DNA of 55,322 nt, taken from Ureibacillus galli. Lineage in GTDB: Bacteria > Bacillota > Bacilli > Bacillales_A > Planococcaceae. The stretch spans positions 1 to 55,322 of the forward strand of contig NZ_JACSQA010000023.1 of the NCBI RefSeq assembly GCF_014836845.1, in the 5' to 3' direction. The position numbers were made by a program, and so were the translations under genes. Position 1 is the first letter of the stretch. The number at the start of each line of letters is the position of its first letter. Below the pieces are notes generated by a model. It was not told where the DNA came from and did not search any database. It saw only the letters and a program-made list of their open reading frames with translations. Positions 17,367 through 25,884 of this stretch are shown here, piece by piece.

Positions 17367-17725
17367 AAAGCAGTGCCCTGGACAATTATGATTTCTTTGA
17401 AGGGGAAATCCCAAGCGGGCGTTCCTATACGAAAAATGAAGCGGTGGTCATCGGAAATTTTGAAAAGATTATTCCCCAGTACATTGAATTAGAAGAAGAA
17501 CAAATTGCTACTCACATCTATGATAAATTACTGAAATTAGAGAAAGAAACAAATGTCATTTGTATTTGTACTGATATGGGGAGGGGAATCGTTCCACTTC
17601 AAAAAGAGGAGAGAAAATTACGTGATACATGTGGAAGATTGTATCAGAAATTATTTGCTGAAAGTGAAAGTGTGATTCGAATCTGGTATGGCATTCCACA
17701 GTTATTGAAAGGAGAGGATTGGTAA
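17306..17725 (+). CDS. Short CobU-like protein (second, complementary copy)
   Basis: This 139-residue protein begins with GGAYNGK (6-12), a weakened P-loop lacking the RSGKS part, and ends with TDMGRGIVP (89-97) and RDTCGRLYQ (106-114), which match the conserved NEVGxGIVP...RDxxGxxNQ block of CobU. The histidine and DCLTxW motifs of CobU are missing. It is thus a reduced CobU homologue that keeps what the upstream CobU has lost. GAGGAGGGGAG precedes ATG 17306. Possible roles are a subunit completing CobU, a kinase-only enzyme, or a decaying duplicate. The one-base TAATG overlap with cblT implies coupling. Confidence 0.7.
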   Translation: MRIVIGGAYNGKRKFVIEKLKSSALDNYDFFEGEIPSGRSYTKNEAVVIGNFEKIIPQYIELEEEQIATHIYDKLLKLEKETNVICICTDMGRGIVPLQKEERKLRDTCGRLYQKLFAESESVIRIWYGIPQLLKGEDW

Positions 17726-18234
17726 TGGGGAAAAAACATCCTTTAACTCTTGTTGTATTAACAGCGTTAATCGGAGCGCTATGTGCGATTGGAAGTTTTA
17801 TAAAAGTACCAGGTTTTATTACGACTGCGGCTTTAGATTCGGCACCTGCCTTTATTAGTGTTGTTTTTTTACCCCCATTATATTCGGGATTTGCGGGTGC
17901 TATTGGTCATTTTGCCACAGCGTTTACATCGGGATTTCCTTTTGGACCTCTACATATTCTCATTGCAGTAGAAATGTTTGTCATTGTTTTAGTTTTTAAT
18001 CTTTTGCATCGACATCATTTTAAAATATTGAAGTGGGTGTTCTTGATTGGAGCGAATGGAATTTTATCTGCTCTTCCTTTTTATTTCTTGATTTCACCTT
18101 CCTTTTTTATAGGTGTATTACCTAGCCTAATAATCGCAACATTATTAAATGGGATGATTACTTGGATTACAATGCATATTTTAAATAAAGTACTAACAAG
18201 AAGAAGGGTACATATGTATGAGAAATGCAAGTAA
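17725..18234 (+). CDS. cblT: ECF-type S component, probable alpha-ribazole transporter CblT
   Basis: The protein has about 169 residues, mostly hydrophobic with five to six helices, the size and hydropathy of energy-coupling-factor S components (early ALIGALCAIGSFIKVPG segment). It is followed at once by a CblS-like alpha-ribazole kinase gene, and such cblT-cblS pairs are known from Listeria and Geobacillus alpha-ribazole salvage. Cobalamin itself is an alternative substrate. ATG 17725 is seven bases after GGAGAGG. It overlaps cblS by 17 bases. Confidence 0.75.
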   Translation: MGKKHPLTLVVLTALIGALCAIGSFIKVPGFITTAALDSAPAFISVVFLPPLYSGFAGAIGHFATAFTSGFPFGPLHILIAVEMFVIVLVFNLLHRHHFKILKWVFLIGANGILSALPFYFLISPSFFIGVLPSLIIATLLNGMITWITMHILNKVLTRRRVHMYEKCK

Positions 18235-18898
18235 AATTGACGAAAATACTGTCGTAACGGTAGACAATTCTGGCTGTATTGGAGAAAAACAACTAGATGC
18301 GGTCTATGCGACAAATGAGATGACGGCTTATTACACAACTCGTGTCGCATTATTAGAACAATGGTGTGCGGGAGCCCATCCGTCCCATATATTCTTGGCG
18401 AATTTTACGAGTGATTCAGCTTGGAGTGATTACGTTAAAGGAATTAAAAGAGCGTTTGATGAAATTAAAGAATCCATTCCCCCTATTAAGGGCTCAACAG
18501 AATCCAATTTTCAATCGTTACAATCGGGTCTAAGTTTAATGATGATTGGAAAGCTCCAATTTCAGTTAATTTCTAATAAAGAAAGTTACAAATGGCATGT
18601 AATTGGAAAACCGTTAGTTGGACAAGAAGTAATCGATGAAGAGAAGCATGTGGCGAAACTAAAGGAAATTTACAATTTATTAAAAAGGGGAATCGTAAAA
18701 CAAGTTTGGCCTGTTGGATCCAAGGGACTGCGAGTTGAGTTAGAAAGGATTTTTCCAGGACGACAGGTAACTTGTTCCCTTTCTTTAGATAAAACAAGCG
18801 GTCCATCAACATCTGTTATTGTTGCGGTAAAAGAAAATGATGAAAAGTATTTGCAAGATTACTTATCGACGCCTTTTGAAAAAATCATAATAACGTAA
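18218..18898 (+). CDS. cblS: Alpha-ribazole kinase CblS-like (PurM/AIR-synthase-related)
   Basis: The N-terminal VVTVDNSGCIGEK (12-24) resembles the metal/nucleotide-binding start of PurM-superfamily ATP-using enzymes, and WCAGAHPSHIFLANF (49-63) matches the following core of CblS-type proteins. It would phosphorylate imported alpha-ribazole to alpha-ribazole-5'-P for CobS. Operon position after cblT and three cob genes supports this. It overlaps cblT by 17 bases, with AAGAAGGG ten bases before the ATG. An uncharacterised PurM-like kinase remains possible. Confidence 0.75.
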   Translation: MRNASKIDENTVVTVDNSGCIGEKQLDAVYATNEMTAYYTTRVALLEQWCAGAHPSHIFLANFTSDSAWSDYVKGIKRAFDEIKESIPPIKGSTESNFQSLQSGLSLMMIGKLQFQLISNKESYKWHVIGKPLVGQEVIDEEKHVAKLKEIYNLLKRGIVKQVWPVGSKGLRVELERIFPGRQVTCSLSLDKTSGPSTSVIVAVKENDEKYLQDYLSTPFEKIIIT

Positions 18899-18917
18899 CG
18901 TTTTTTCCTCGAAAAAA

Positions 18918-18950
18918 CTTCCCTTCAAGTACGCTGAAGGGAAGTCTTTT
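18918..18950 (+). terminator. Intrinsic terminator of the cob salvage operon
   Basis: A perfect 10-bp stem CTTCCCTTCA/TGAAGGGAAG with a seven-base loop is followed by TCTTTT. A run of As before the stem (GAAAAAA) lets it also act for the convergent cystine symporter gene. Confidence 0.88.
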
Positions 18951-20331
18951 AAGATTCACCTAATTCTTTCATTTTCAGATGATTATAAACTTCTTTATTT
19001 ATTTCTCCTGTAATTCTTGAAGTCGTAATCCCAGCGACCATGGAACCACTTACATTTAAAGCTGTACGTCCCATATCAATTAACGGTTCAACGGAAATTA
19101 AAACGCCAGCAAGGGCAACGGGTAAATCAAGGGCGGAAAGAACTATAATAGCAGCAAACGTAGCGCCTCCACCAACACCGGCTACTCCGAATGAACTTAT
19201 CGCTACAACAACGATAACTGTAATTATAAATCGAAAATCAAAAGGGTTAATGCCTACAGTAGGCGCAATCATCATAGCAAGCATAGCAGGATATACCCCT
19301 GCACAACCGTTTTGTCCGATCGATAATCCAAAGGAGCTAGCGAAGTTTGCAATCCCTTCAGGTACACCAAAACGTTCCACTTGAGTTTTCAAGTTTAATG
19401 GTAATGTCCCTGCACTAGATCTGGAAGTAAAGGCGAATAATAAAGTTTCCATAGCTTTTTTTATATAAATAATAGGACTTAAACCGGATAATAAAAGTAT
19501 GATTAAGTGAATGATAAAAACAGTTGCTAATGCAATATAAGAGGCAATAACAAATTTCCCTAGATTATATATAGCTCCGAAGTCACTTGTTGCAACTGTT
19601 CTAGCCATGATGGCTAGTATCCCGTAAGGAGTTAAACGTAAAACAATCGTCACAACACCCATTACTAAAGAATAGATAGCATCAATTGCTCTTTTAATCG
19701 TTTTGGAGGTTTCCCGTTCTTTACGTACGATTCTTAAATAGGAGAATCCTAAAAAAGCGGCAAAAATGACGACTGCGATAGTGGAAGTGGAGCGTGCACC
19801 AGTTAAATCTAAAAATGGATTGGCTGGTATTAATTCAACGATTTGATCGGGTAATGAAGAGACTTCCGACACTTTTTCCTCTAAAGAAGCGCCTCTTTCC
19901 TTTTCCTCTTCACCATGGACTAATTGGGACGCATCTAAATCAAATAAAGTTGCCGAAAATATACCAACTGTTGCGGCAATGGCCGTTGTTCCAATTAAAA
20001 ATAATAAAATAAGACCTGCTATTTTTCCAAGATTACTTCCAAGTTTTAATTTAGAAAAGGCGGATAATATCGAGATGAAAACGAGCGGCATCGCAATCAT
20101 TTGAAGGAGCTTAACATAGCCGGTACCTACAATGTTAAACCAAGCAACGGTTCCAGTAATGACATCCGATGTCGCCCCAAAAATAACTTGCAGGGCAAGA
20201 CCAAAAAGGATCCCTAAACCTAATCCGGCAAATACCCGAGTGGAAAACTTAACATGCTTTTTAGTTAAAATATATAAGAAAGATAATAGTACGATAAATA
20301 TAGCAACATGAATAAAAATAATAAAAGCCAT
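18949..20331 (-). CDS. tcyP: L-cystine:cation symporter TcyP
   Basis: A DAACS-family carrier of about 460 residues with an N-terminal extra helix, the re-entrant motif TSRSSAGTLPLN and SIGQNGCAGVYPAM, both diagnostic of the TcyP/YdjN cystine branch rather than glutamate or dicarboxylate carriers. It has the same fold as dctA in this window but a different substrate class. Start chosen at ATG 20331, seven bases after GGAGGT; the upstream in-frame GTG overlaps that ribosome site. No CymR site recognised. Confidence 0.88.
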   Translation of the reverse strand: MAFIIFIHVAIFIVLLSFLYILTKKHVKFSTRVFAGLGLGILFGLALQVIFGATSDVITGTVAWFNIVGTGYVKLLQMIAMPLVFISILSAFSKLKLGSNLGKIAGLILLFLIGTTAIAATVGIFSATLFDLDASQLVHGEEEKERGASLEEKVSEVSSLPDQIVELIPANPFLDLTGARSTSTIAVVIFAAFLGFSYLRIVRKERETSKTIKRAIDAIYSLVMGVVTIVLRLTPYGILAIMARTVATSDFGAIYNLGKFVIASYIALATVFIIHLIILLLSGLSPIIYIKKAMETLLFAFTSRSSAGTLPLNLKTQVERFGVPEGIANFASSFGLSIGQNGCAGVYPAMLAMMIAPTVGINPFDFRFIITVIVVVAISSFGVAGVGGGATFAAIIVLSALDLPVALAGVLISVEPLIDMGRTALNVSGSMVAGITTSRITGEINKEVYNHLKMKELGES

Positions 20332-20490
20332 CGCGACCACCTCCTATAAAACGATTCTATGTATGTTTATATTGAGGAACTTAAAAAATTTTATGCGCAA
20401 CCCTGGATAAGCTTTTAAAATAAAACATTTTTATTCGATTTTTGATACAATGTTGGATGAACGGATGTTTGCAGAAAGGATTTGAAAAAA

Positions 20491-21144
20491 ATGAATTCGC
20501 CATATACTTTTAAGCATATAGCACCAATGATGAATAACGGTGAGAACCGACAACCCGCTATTTTTTTATTTCATGGATTAGGGAGTAATGAGGAAGATTT
20601 AATACAGTTAGTAGGGGAATTAAATGAGCAATGCCATATTTTTAGTTTAAGAGGACCAATTACTCATTCGCCAGGATATGCTTTTTATACATTTGAAGAA
20701 GAGGGGAAACCAACCCGAGAAGTTTTCGATAAAATGATTGCTTACACACAAAATTTTATTTTAGAGGCAATTGAAGAGTATGAGCTGAATATCGAAAAAG
20801 TTTATTTAGTTGGATTTAACCAAGGTGCTGTCGTTGCAGAAACACTAGCACTTATACTTGGGAAAATGATACGCGGAACGGTTGCATTAAGCGGCTTTTT
20901 ACCAGACTTTGTGATGACTGAATACAATAAAGCGTCGCTAGAGGATACAAAAATCTTTATCTCCCATGGGGAATATGACTATGTATATCCAATTCAGTGG
21001 GGGGAAAATAGTAAAAAATATTTCCAAAGCCAGGGGGTGGATGTTACTTATAAAACATACCCAGATGGCCACGGTGTAACACCAGAAAATTTACGTGATT
21101 TAGTTCAGTTTATTGCTCAAGATTTAAATAACCCTTTAAATTAA
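20491..21144 (+). CDS. Alpha/beta-hydrolase of the carboxylesterase/phospholipase family, catalytic Ser replaced by Asn
   Basis: The fold is recognisable from the oxyanion strand HGLGSNE (28-34), the Asp segment SHGEYDYVYP (D163) and the final His segment DGHGVT (H194). The nucleophile elbow is GFNQGA (108-113): codon AAC puts Asn at position 110 where the family has GFSQG. The rest of the protein is intact and full length (217 residues), so this looks like a fixed pseudo-enzyme or an enzyme with altered chemistry, not a decayed gene. ATG 20491 has AGAAAGGA ten bases upstream; the in-frame TTG at 20482 is too close. Substrate unknown. Confidence 0.85.
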   Translation: MNSPYTFKHIAPMMNNGENRQPAIFLFHGLGSNEEDLIQLVGELNEQCHIFSLRGPITHSPGYAFYTFEEEGKPTREVFDKMIAYTQNFILEAIEEYELNIEKVYLVGFNQGAVVAETLALILGKMIRGTVALSGFLPDFVMTEYNKASLEDTKIFISHGEYDYVYPIQWGENSKKYFQSQGVDVTYKTYPDGHGVTPENLRDLVQFIAQDLNNPLN

Positions 21145-21167
21145 AAAAGAACCGGAATTTCATAATC

Positions 21168-21216
21168 CGAAAAAACAAAAAATCTGCTGAATTCTAGAAA
21201 TTCGGCAGATTTTTTG
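21168..21216. terminator. Bidirectional terminator between the esterase-like and EAL genes
   Basis: A 13-bp stem AATCTGCTGAATT with its complement (one mismatch) and a four-to-five-base loop has six Ts on the right and an A-rich tract on the left, so it can end both convergent transcripts. Confidence 0.88.
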
Positions 21217-21230
21217 TTTTAAAGCATTAG

Positions 21231-23381
21231 TTAAAGTAGTTTTTCTGCTTCTTCAAGGGGCATCGGCTTATGGAAATAAAACCCTTGCCCTGTAGTACAG
21301 CCCATTTTTTGTAATATATCATACTGCTCGGATGTTTCGATACCTTCTGCCACGACATGCATTCTTAAATTGGAAGCAAGTTGAACAATCGTTTTGACAA
21401 CTGCATGCATGTCAGCATCATTAATATCATTGATAAAACTTCGATCAATTTTAATTTCAGAAAAAGGAAGTTGCTGCAAATAACTTAAGGAGGAAAAACC
21501 TACACCAAAGTCATCAATGGCACTTTCATAACCTAATTTTTTTAACTCTAAAAGGATTTCCTTTGCCTTTTTGTAATCAAAGAGTTCAACACTTTCTGTT
21601 ACTTCTACCCGAATTAAATTGGGGCTTATATTATATTTATTTACTAAAGAAATAAAGTCATTTACAAAAGTATCACTATAAAAGTGCACTGGTGATATAT
21701 TAACAGCGATTGGTACAATTTTTTGCCCTTTTGATAGTCTTTCATATTGAAAATGTAATACTTTTTTCAAAATAATATTATCGACTTCATTAATCTTTCC
21801 ATTTTGTTCTGCAATTCGAATAAATTCCACTGGCGAAACTTGGCCTAGTACTGGAGAATACCATCTTGCTAAAGCTTCGAAACCTTCTATTTCGGAAGTT
21901 TCTAAATTAATTTTTGGTTGCAAATGAACTGTAAATTCTTCATTTTTTAAGCCATATCGCAATTGATTTAAGATGTCTAATTCCCTTTGAATTTTTTCAT
22001 CCGTTTCTGCTTCAAAGTAGGACACTACCACATTTTGATAATTTGCATTTGTTAAAGCTATATCAGCGCGTCGAATACTTTCATCGACTGATAAGGATTC
22101 ATCGAAATAAGAAACACCAATTCTTAGTGTGATAAATATCTCTCTTCCTGCAATCGTAAAGGGAGCCGAAGTTACTTGTAATAAGTCAGAAATGATTTCA
22201 TTTAAATGTTGATTCGTTTGTTTTATCCCTAAGATGAAGGAAGAGCTTGAAAATCTCCCGTATATAATATCTTTATTTATACCTTCCATTGATTTTAGAC
22301 GGCAAGTAATTTGTCGAATTAATTCATCTCCAAATTTTCTTCCATAGGAATCAACGATATTGGAATATTCACTCGGCTGAATTAACAAAATAGAACCTAC
22401 ATAAGATTCCTGTAACCAATCGACTAGACTTGTATAGAAATAGTTAAAATTAGGTATTCCAGTACTTATATCATAATAAGCAAGACGTTTTAAATCTTGC
22501 TTTTGTTCTACATATTTCATAGAAAGGGCAATGATAGGTGTTAGTTTATTTAAAAAATCAATATCGATTTCTCTTAATTTTGAATTATTTTTTATGTATA
22601 TAGAAAAATATCCTAGTAGCTTTTTCTCATGATTATAAATAGGCTTTGACCAACAAGTTGAAATATTATATTTCGTTAATAGTTTTTTTGTTTCAGCATT
22701 TTGAATCGTTAAATAATCTTTAATAATTGTATTCTGGTTAAAGTCCATTCCTTGATTCATTTTGACATGTTGGATGGATTGAATAATCGATAAAGGGAGA
22801 GTACCACTAGCAATAGCATCCAATTGATGTTCTTGTTGAAGTACATGAATTGCACAATAAATATCTTGAATATAAAAACGCTCTACTTTTTCAGTAATTA
22901 GTTGAAGGATATCCTTAAGCTCACCGTTTTCTTCCAATTCTATATAAACTTCATGTTCCAGTTTAGATAGCATTCTACTTAACATTTGTTCCGTAGTATC
23001 TTTGCAATGAATCATAGCATAAGAAATAGTCCCTTCCGAATCTTTAATCGGTTGGTATGAAAGGTGATTCCAGAATGCCGTGCCGTCTTTATGATAATGG
23101 ATGATATTTTGATCAAACGGATCAGTTTTAGAAAAGAGATCAAACAGTTTTTTTTCATTTCTCGAATTTGTTTTTTTACCTGTAAGTGAGCGAATATTTT
23201 TACCGATTAATTCTTCCTGATGATAACCAGTCAATGTTGAAAATGCACTATTAACATAGACAAAGGGAAAATCATTCTTTTCTAAATCGATGATTGCTAT
23301 ACCTGTTAGATACTGCTCACTAATACTGCAAAGAAATGGTAATAATTCATCCTTTGAAAGAGGCATTATCGTATTGTACAT
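21231..23381 (-). CDS. PAS-GAF-GGDEF-EAL protein, probable c-di-GMP phosphodiesterase with degenerate GGDEF
   Basis: Domain order in 716 residues: PAS (about 20-130) with a LOV-like core GKNIRSLTG (60-68) whose photoactive Cys position is Ile63, a GAF-like region (about 150-290), GGDEF (about 300-455) with signature replaced by RFSSSSF (376-382), and EAL (about 465-715). The EAL domain keeps catalytic residues: EALARW (E502), N561, E593, DDFG (D623-D624), K644 and E679 in AEGIET. It should hydrolyse c-di-GMP, with PAS, GAF and dead GGDEF as input. No membrane helix, so cytoplasmic. Single gene with an AT-rich upstream region. Confidence 0.9.
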   Translation of the reverse strand: MYNTIMPLSKDELLPFLCSISEQYLTGIAIIDLEKNDFPFVYVNSAFSTLTGYHQEELIGKNIRSLTGKKTNSRNEKKLFDLFSKTDPFDQNIIHYHKDGTAFWNHLSYQPIKDSEGTISYAMIHCKDTTEQMLSRMLSKLEHEVYIELEENGELKDILQLITEKVERFYIQDIYCAIHVLQQEHQLDAIASGTLPLSIIQSIQHVKMNQGMDFNQNTIIKDYLTIQNAETKKLLTKYNISTCWSKPIYNHEKKLLGYFSIYIKNNSKLREIDIDFLNKLTPIIALSMKYVEQKQDLKRLAYYDISTGIPNFNYFYTSLVDWLQESYVGSILLIQPSEYSNIVDSYGRKFGDELIRQITCRLKSMEGINKDIIYGRFSSSSFILGIKQTNQHLNEIISDLLQVTSAPFTIAGREIFITLRIGVSYFDESLSVDESIRRADIALTNANYQNVVVSYFEAETDEKIQRELDILNQLRYGLKNEEFTVHLQPKINLETSEIEGFEALARWYSPVLGQVSPVEFIRIAEQNGKINEVDNIILKKVLHFQYERLSKGQKIVPIAVNISPVHFYSDTFVNDFISLVNKYNISPNLIRVEVTESVELFDYKKAKEILLELKKLGYESAIDDFGVGFSSLSYLQQLPFSEIKIDRSFINDINDADMHAVVKTIVQLASNLRMHVVAEGIETSEQYDILQKMGCTTGQGFYFHKPMPLEEAEKLL

Positions 23382-23923
23382 GAGCTTTCCCCCGATGTGA
23401 AAAATGTATAAAAAAAGTATATCAAATTTATTGGTACTAGGGCAGAATTATTTTTTAATAGTTTGAAAAATTATATTTATTAAGTTAAATTGTCTAATTT
23501 ATTCGGATTTTTCCTCTTTTCCGTTATCATTAACGGGAATAGAAAATAATTTGTAGTATTTTATAATAATTTCCATATATCGTAAATTTGTATATTTATA
23601 ATTTTATCATATTCTTTCTGTATATCGCGTAAAATGGAATCAAATCAATCAGTTTATTATAAAAGAGCACCATTGAAGAAAAAGGGTTGATTTGAGTAAT
23701 GTTGTCTTACAAAAGCTAATATATGTTTTCTAACATTTGCTTATTAAAAAAGGAAAGTAAAAATAATTTCAACAGTTTCTATATTTTCAATAGCTGAATT
23801 TAAATCGTCCATATTTCGTTCTAATTTTCAATTTAAGTCCGATAGTATCCTTTTCAGTTTTAAGTTTTCTTGTTTTAGGTAGACAGGCCGTAGAATGAAT
23901 CATAAAGTGGAAGGGAAGGTAGA
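23382..23923. other. AT-rich intergenic region
   Basis: About 540 bases upstream of the EAL gene contain no credible gene on either strand beyond the candidate small ORF that follows. I see no tRNA, no clear riboswitch, no repeat and no strong terminator here. The sequence is very AT-rich, and the EAL gene promoter must lie in its left part. Confidence 0.6.
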
Positions 23924-24052
23924 ATGAAAATCGACGATGATATACTGGAAAGATTAGGTATTTATTTTGTTTATCATGATATTTATAATCGTTTTGGTAT
24001 TTCTTTTGAAACATTCGTTGATCGATGGGAGAGGGGAATACTGGAAGTATAA
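23924..24052 (+). CDS. Candidate 42-residue small protein
   Basis: ATG at 23924 has GGAAGG five bases upstream and runs to TAA at 24052. The product is acidic and rich in aromatic and branched residues (MKIDDDILERLGIY..., then FGISFETFVDRWERG), which looks like a real folded or helical peptide rather than random translation. The longer reading on the opposite strand (24059-23787) lacks these qualities. No family recognised. It ends just before the convergent terminator at 24084. Confidence 0.4.
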   Translation: MKIDDDILERLGIYFVYHDIYNRFGISFETFVDRWERGILEV

Positions 24053-24083
24053 ATGACAACTAAACAAACTCAAGGAAAATAAA

Positions 24084-24118
24084 AGTCCCAAAAGATTCTT
24101 TATCGAAACTTTTGGGAC
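24084..24118 (-). terminator. Terminator of the ispG-yqfW region
   Basis: Stem AGTCCCAAAAG/CTTTTGGGAC with a 14-base loop; on the minus strand it is followed by TTTTATTTT. It lies eight bases after the yqfW stop. Confidence 0.82.
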
Positions 24119-24126
24119 AACTTATT

Positions 24127-24705
24127 TTAAAAATGTTTTTGAATCCAATTATTTGCTTCAGTCCAATTTGTTATTCTAATAACATTAGTTGGAACCGGTT
24201 TTCGATTGTAAGGTGTATCGAATAATAGTACGGGTATATTTAATTCTTCAGCAATCATTACTGCGTTATCATGCTTATCCTCAAAAAATACATCTACATT
24301 ATGCTTTTTTGCCACCTTCAGTTTATCGTGACTCCCGATTAACTCAATATGATGAAAGGGAACATTGTTTTCTATAAACCACTTATGAGTTATATCGTAA
24401 ACATCTGTATGGCGCGCTGAAATGTAATAAAGTTCATATTGATTGTGCCAATTCGTTAAAATAGCTTGGGCATCTTTTGCGATCGCACTAACGGAATACA
24501 TATAAGCTTCATTTTCCTTAAACCATTTAGCAAATTCGTTTCGGTCTACTGGGTGAGGAAATGCACTTAAAAAATCATATTCAATCACGTCATCTAATAC
24601 GATATTCGTTTTATACTGCTTATTAATATGGGGAATCAATGTATCAGGCGTTGTAACGGTACCATCAATATCAATTCCAAAACGTGGTTTTTGTTTGAAC
24701 GTCAT
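24127..24705 (-). CDS. yqfW: YqfW-like HAD-family nucleotidase
   Basis: The HAD nucleophile motif DIDGT is at 12-16 (D12, D14), followed by the middle Ser/Thr motif YISARH and the acidic motif FFEDKHDNA. This matches the 5'(3')-deoxyribonucleotidase-like YqfW family, and its place directly downstream of ispG mirrors the B. subtilis yqf region. Length 192 is normal. Substrate is probably a (deoxy)nucleoside monophosphate, unproven. Ten-base gap to ispG suggests cotranscription. Confidence 0.85.
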   Translation of the reverse strand: MTFKQKPRFGIDIDGTVTTPDTLIPHINKQYKTNIVLDDVIEYDFLSAFPHPVDRNEFAKWFKENEAYMYSVSAIAKDAQAILTNWHNQYELYYISARHTDVYDITHKWFIENNVPFHHIELIGSHDKLKVAKKHNVDVFFEDKHDNAVMIAEELNIPVLLFDTPYNRKPVPTNVIRITNWTEANNWIQKHF

Positions 24706-24714
24706 AGAAACCTC

Positions 24715-25827
24715 CTAGCTTAATGATTCGGCTTCTTTTTTTGCTCGTTCTTCAGCCATTTCAGCTGCTAATTTATCAATTTCTTTTTTCAGTTCTTCTA
24801 CCATTGTTTCTTCAGGTACTTTACGAACTGTTTTACCTTTCATAAATAGCAATCCTTCTCCACGGGCACCAGCAATTCCGATATCAGCTTCACGGGCTTC
24901 ACCAGGACCATTTACTGCACACCCAAGGACAGCTACTTTTATAGGAACATTTAATTTCGAAATGTATTCTTCTACTTCATTTGCAATCGAAATAAGATCG
25001 ATTTCAATACGACCACATGTTGGACAAGAGATTAACGTTGCCATATTTGAAGCAAGGCCGAATGATTTTAGTAATTCGCGGGCTACTTTAACTTCTTCTA
25101 CTGGATCGGCAGATAAAGAAATACGTAAAGTATTCCCAATGCCTTTTGATAAAATGGCACCAAGTCCAGCAGCAGATTTTACTGTACCTGCGAATAAAGT
25201 TCCTGATTCAGTAATACCTAGATGCAGTGGATAATCAAAAGCTTGAGCAGCTTTTTCGTAAGCTTCAATTGCTAAGTTTACATCAGAAGCTTTCATTGAC
25301 ACGATAATATCATGGAAATCTAAGTCTTCTAAAATTTTAATATGATGTAGGGCAGATTCTACCATTCCATCGGCAGTAGGGTATCCGTATTTCTCAAGAA
25401 TATGACGTTCTAATGAACCAGCATTTACACCAATTCGAATTGGAATACCTTTTGCTTTTGCTGCATTTACTACGGCTTCTACTTTTTCACGACGACCAAT
25501 GTTACCAGGGTTAATACGTACTTTATCAATCCCATTTTCAATAGCCATTAAAGCTAACTTATAATTAAAATGAATATCCGCCACTAACGGAATATGAATA
25601 CGTTTTTTTATATCAGCAATCGCATTTGCAGCACGCTCATCTGGTACTGCGACACGAACGATCTGACAACCCGCTTCTTCTAAACGTAAAATTTCAGCAA
25701 CAGTTGCTTCTACGTCATGTGTTTTTGTTGTACACATACTTTGGATGAATAGTTCATTACTACCACCAATCGTTAAATTACCTACACGTACCGGACGTGT
25801 TTTTGAACGGTGAATAAGTTCACTCAT
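24715..25827 (-). CDS. ispG: (E)-4-hydroxy-3-methylbut-2-enyl-diphosphate synthase IspG
   Basis: The penultimate MEP-pathway enzyme, converting MEcPP to HMBPP with a [4Fe-4S] cluster. Cluster ligands are C268 and C271 (SCPTCGR) and C303 (GCAVNGPGE), with E310. The N-terminal TIM-barrel shows [19 protein letters not shown] and RINPGNIG. Length 370 fits the bacterial short form. GGAGAG precedes the ATG. The product is the substrate of IspH at 6028. Confidence 0.96.
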   Translation of the reverse strand: MSELIHRSKTRPVRVGNLTIGGSNELFIQSMCTTKTHDVEATVAEILRLEEAGCQIVRVAVPDERAANAIADIKKRIHIPLVADIHFNYKLALMAIENGIDKVRINPGNIGRREKVEAVVNAAKAKGIPIRIGVNAGSLERHILEKYGYPTADGMVESALHHIKILEDLDFHDIIVSMKASDVNLAIEAYEKAAQAFDYPLHLGITESGTLFAGTVKSAAGLGAILSKGIGNTLRISLSADPVEEVKVARELLKSFGLASNMATLISCPTCGRIEIDLISIANEVEEYISKLNVPIKVAVLGCAVNGPGEAREADIGIAGARGEGLLFMKGKTVRKVPEETMVEELKKEIDKLAAEMAEERAKKEAESLS

Positions 25828-25884
25828 GAAGATTCTCTCCTTTTAGAGGTACGTATCTTAATGCACTCGTACCACACATACATT

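Noticed and set aside
15426-17725. The two CobU-like genes as one gene split by a frameshift
   Set aside because: cobS and the cobC-like gene lie between them, and both have their own good ribosome sites and start codons.
23787-24059. 90-codon frame on the minus strand
   Set aside because: No ribosome site, and low-quality composition. The opposite strand holds a better small frame with a ribosome site.
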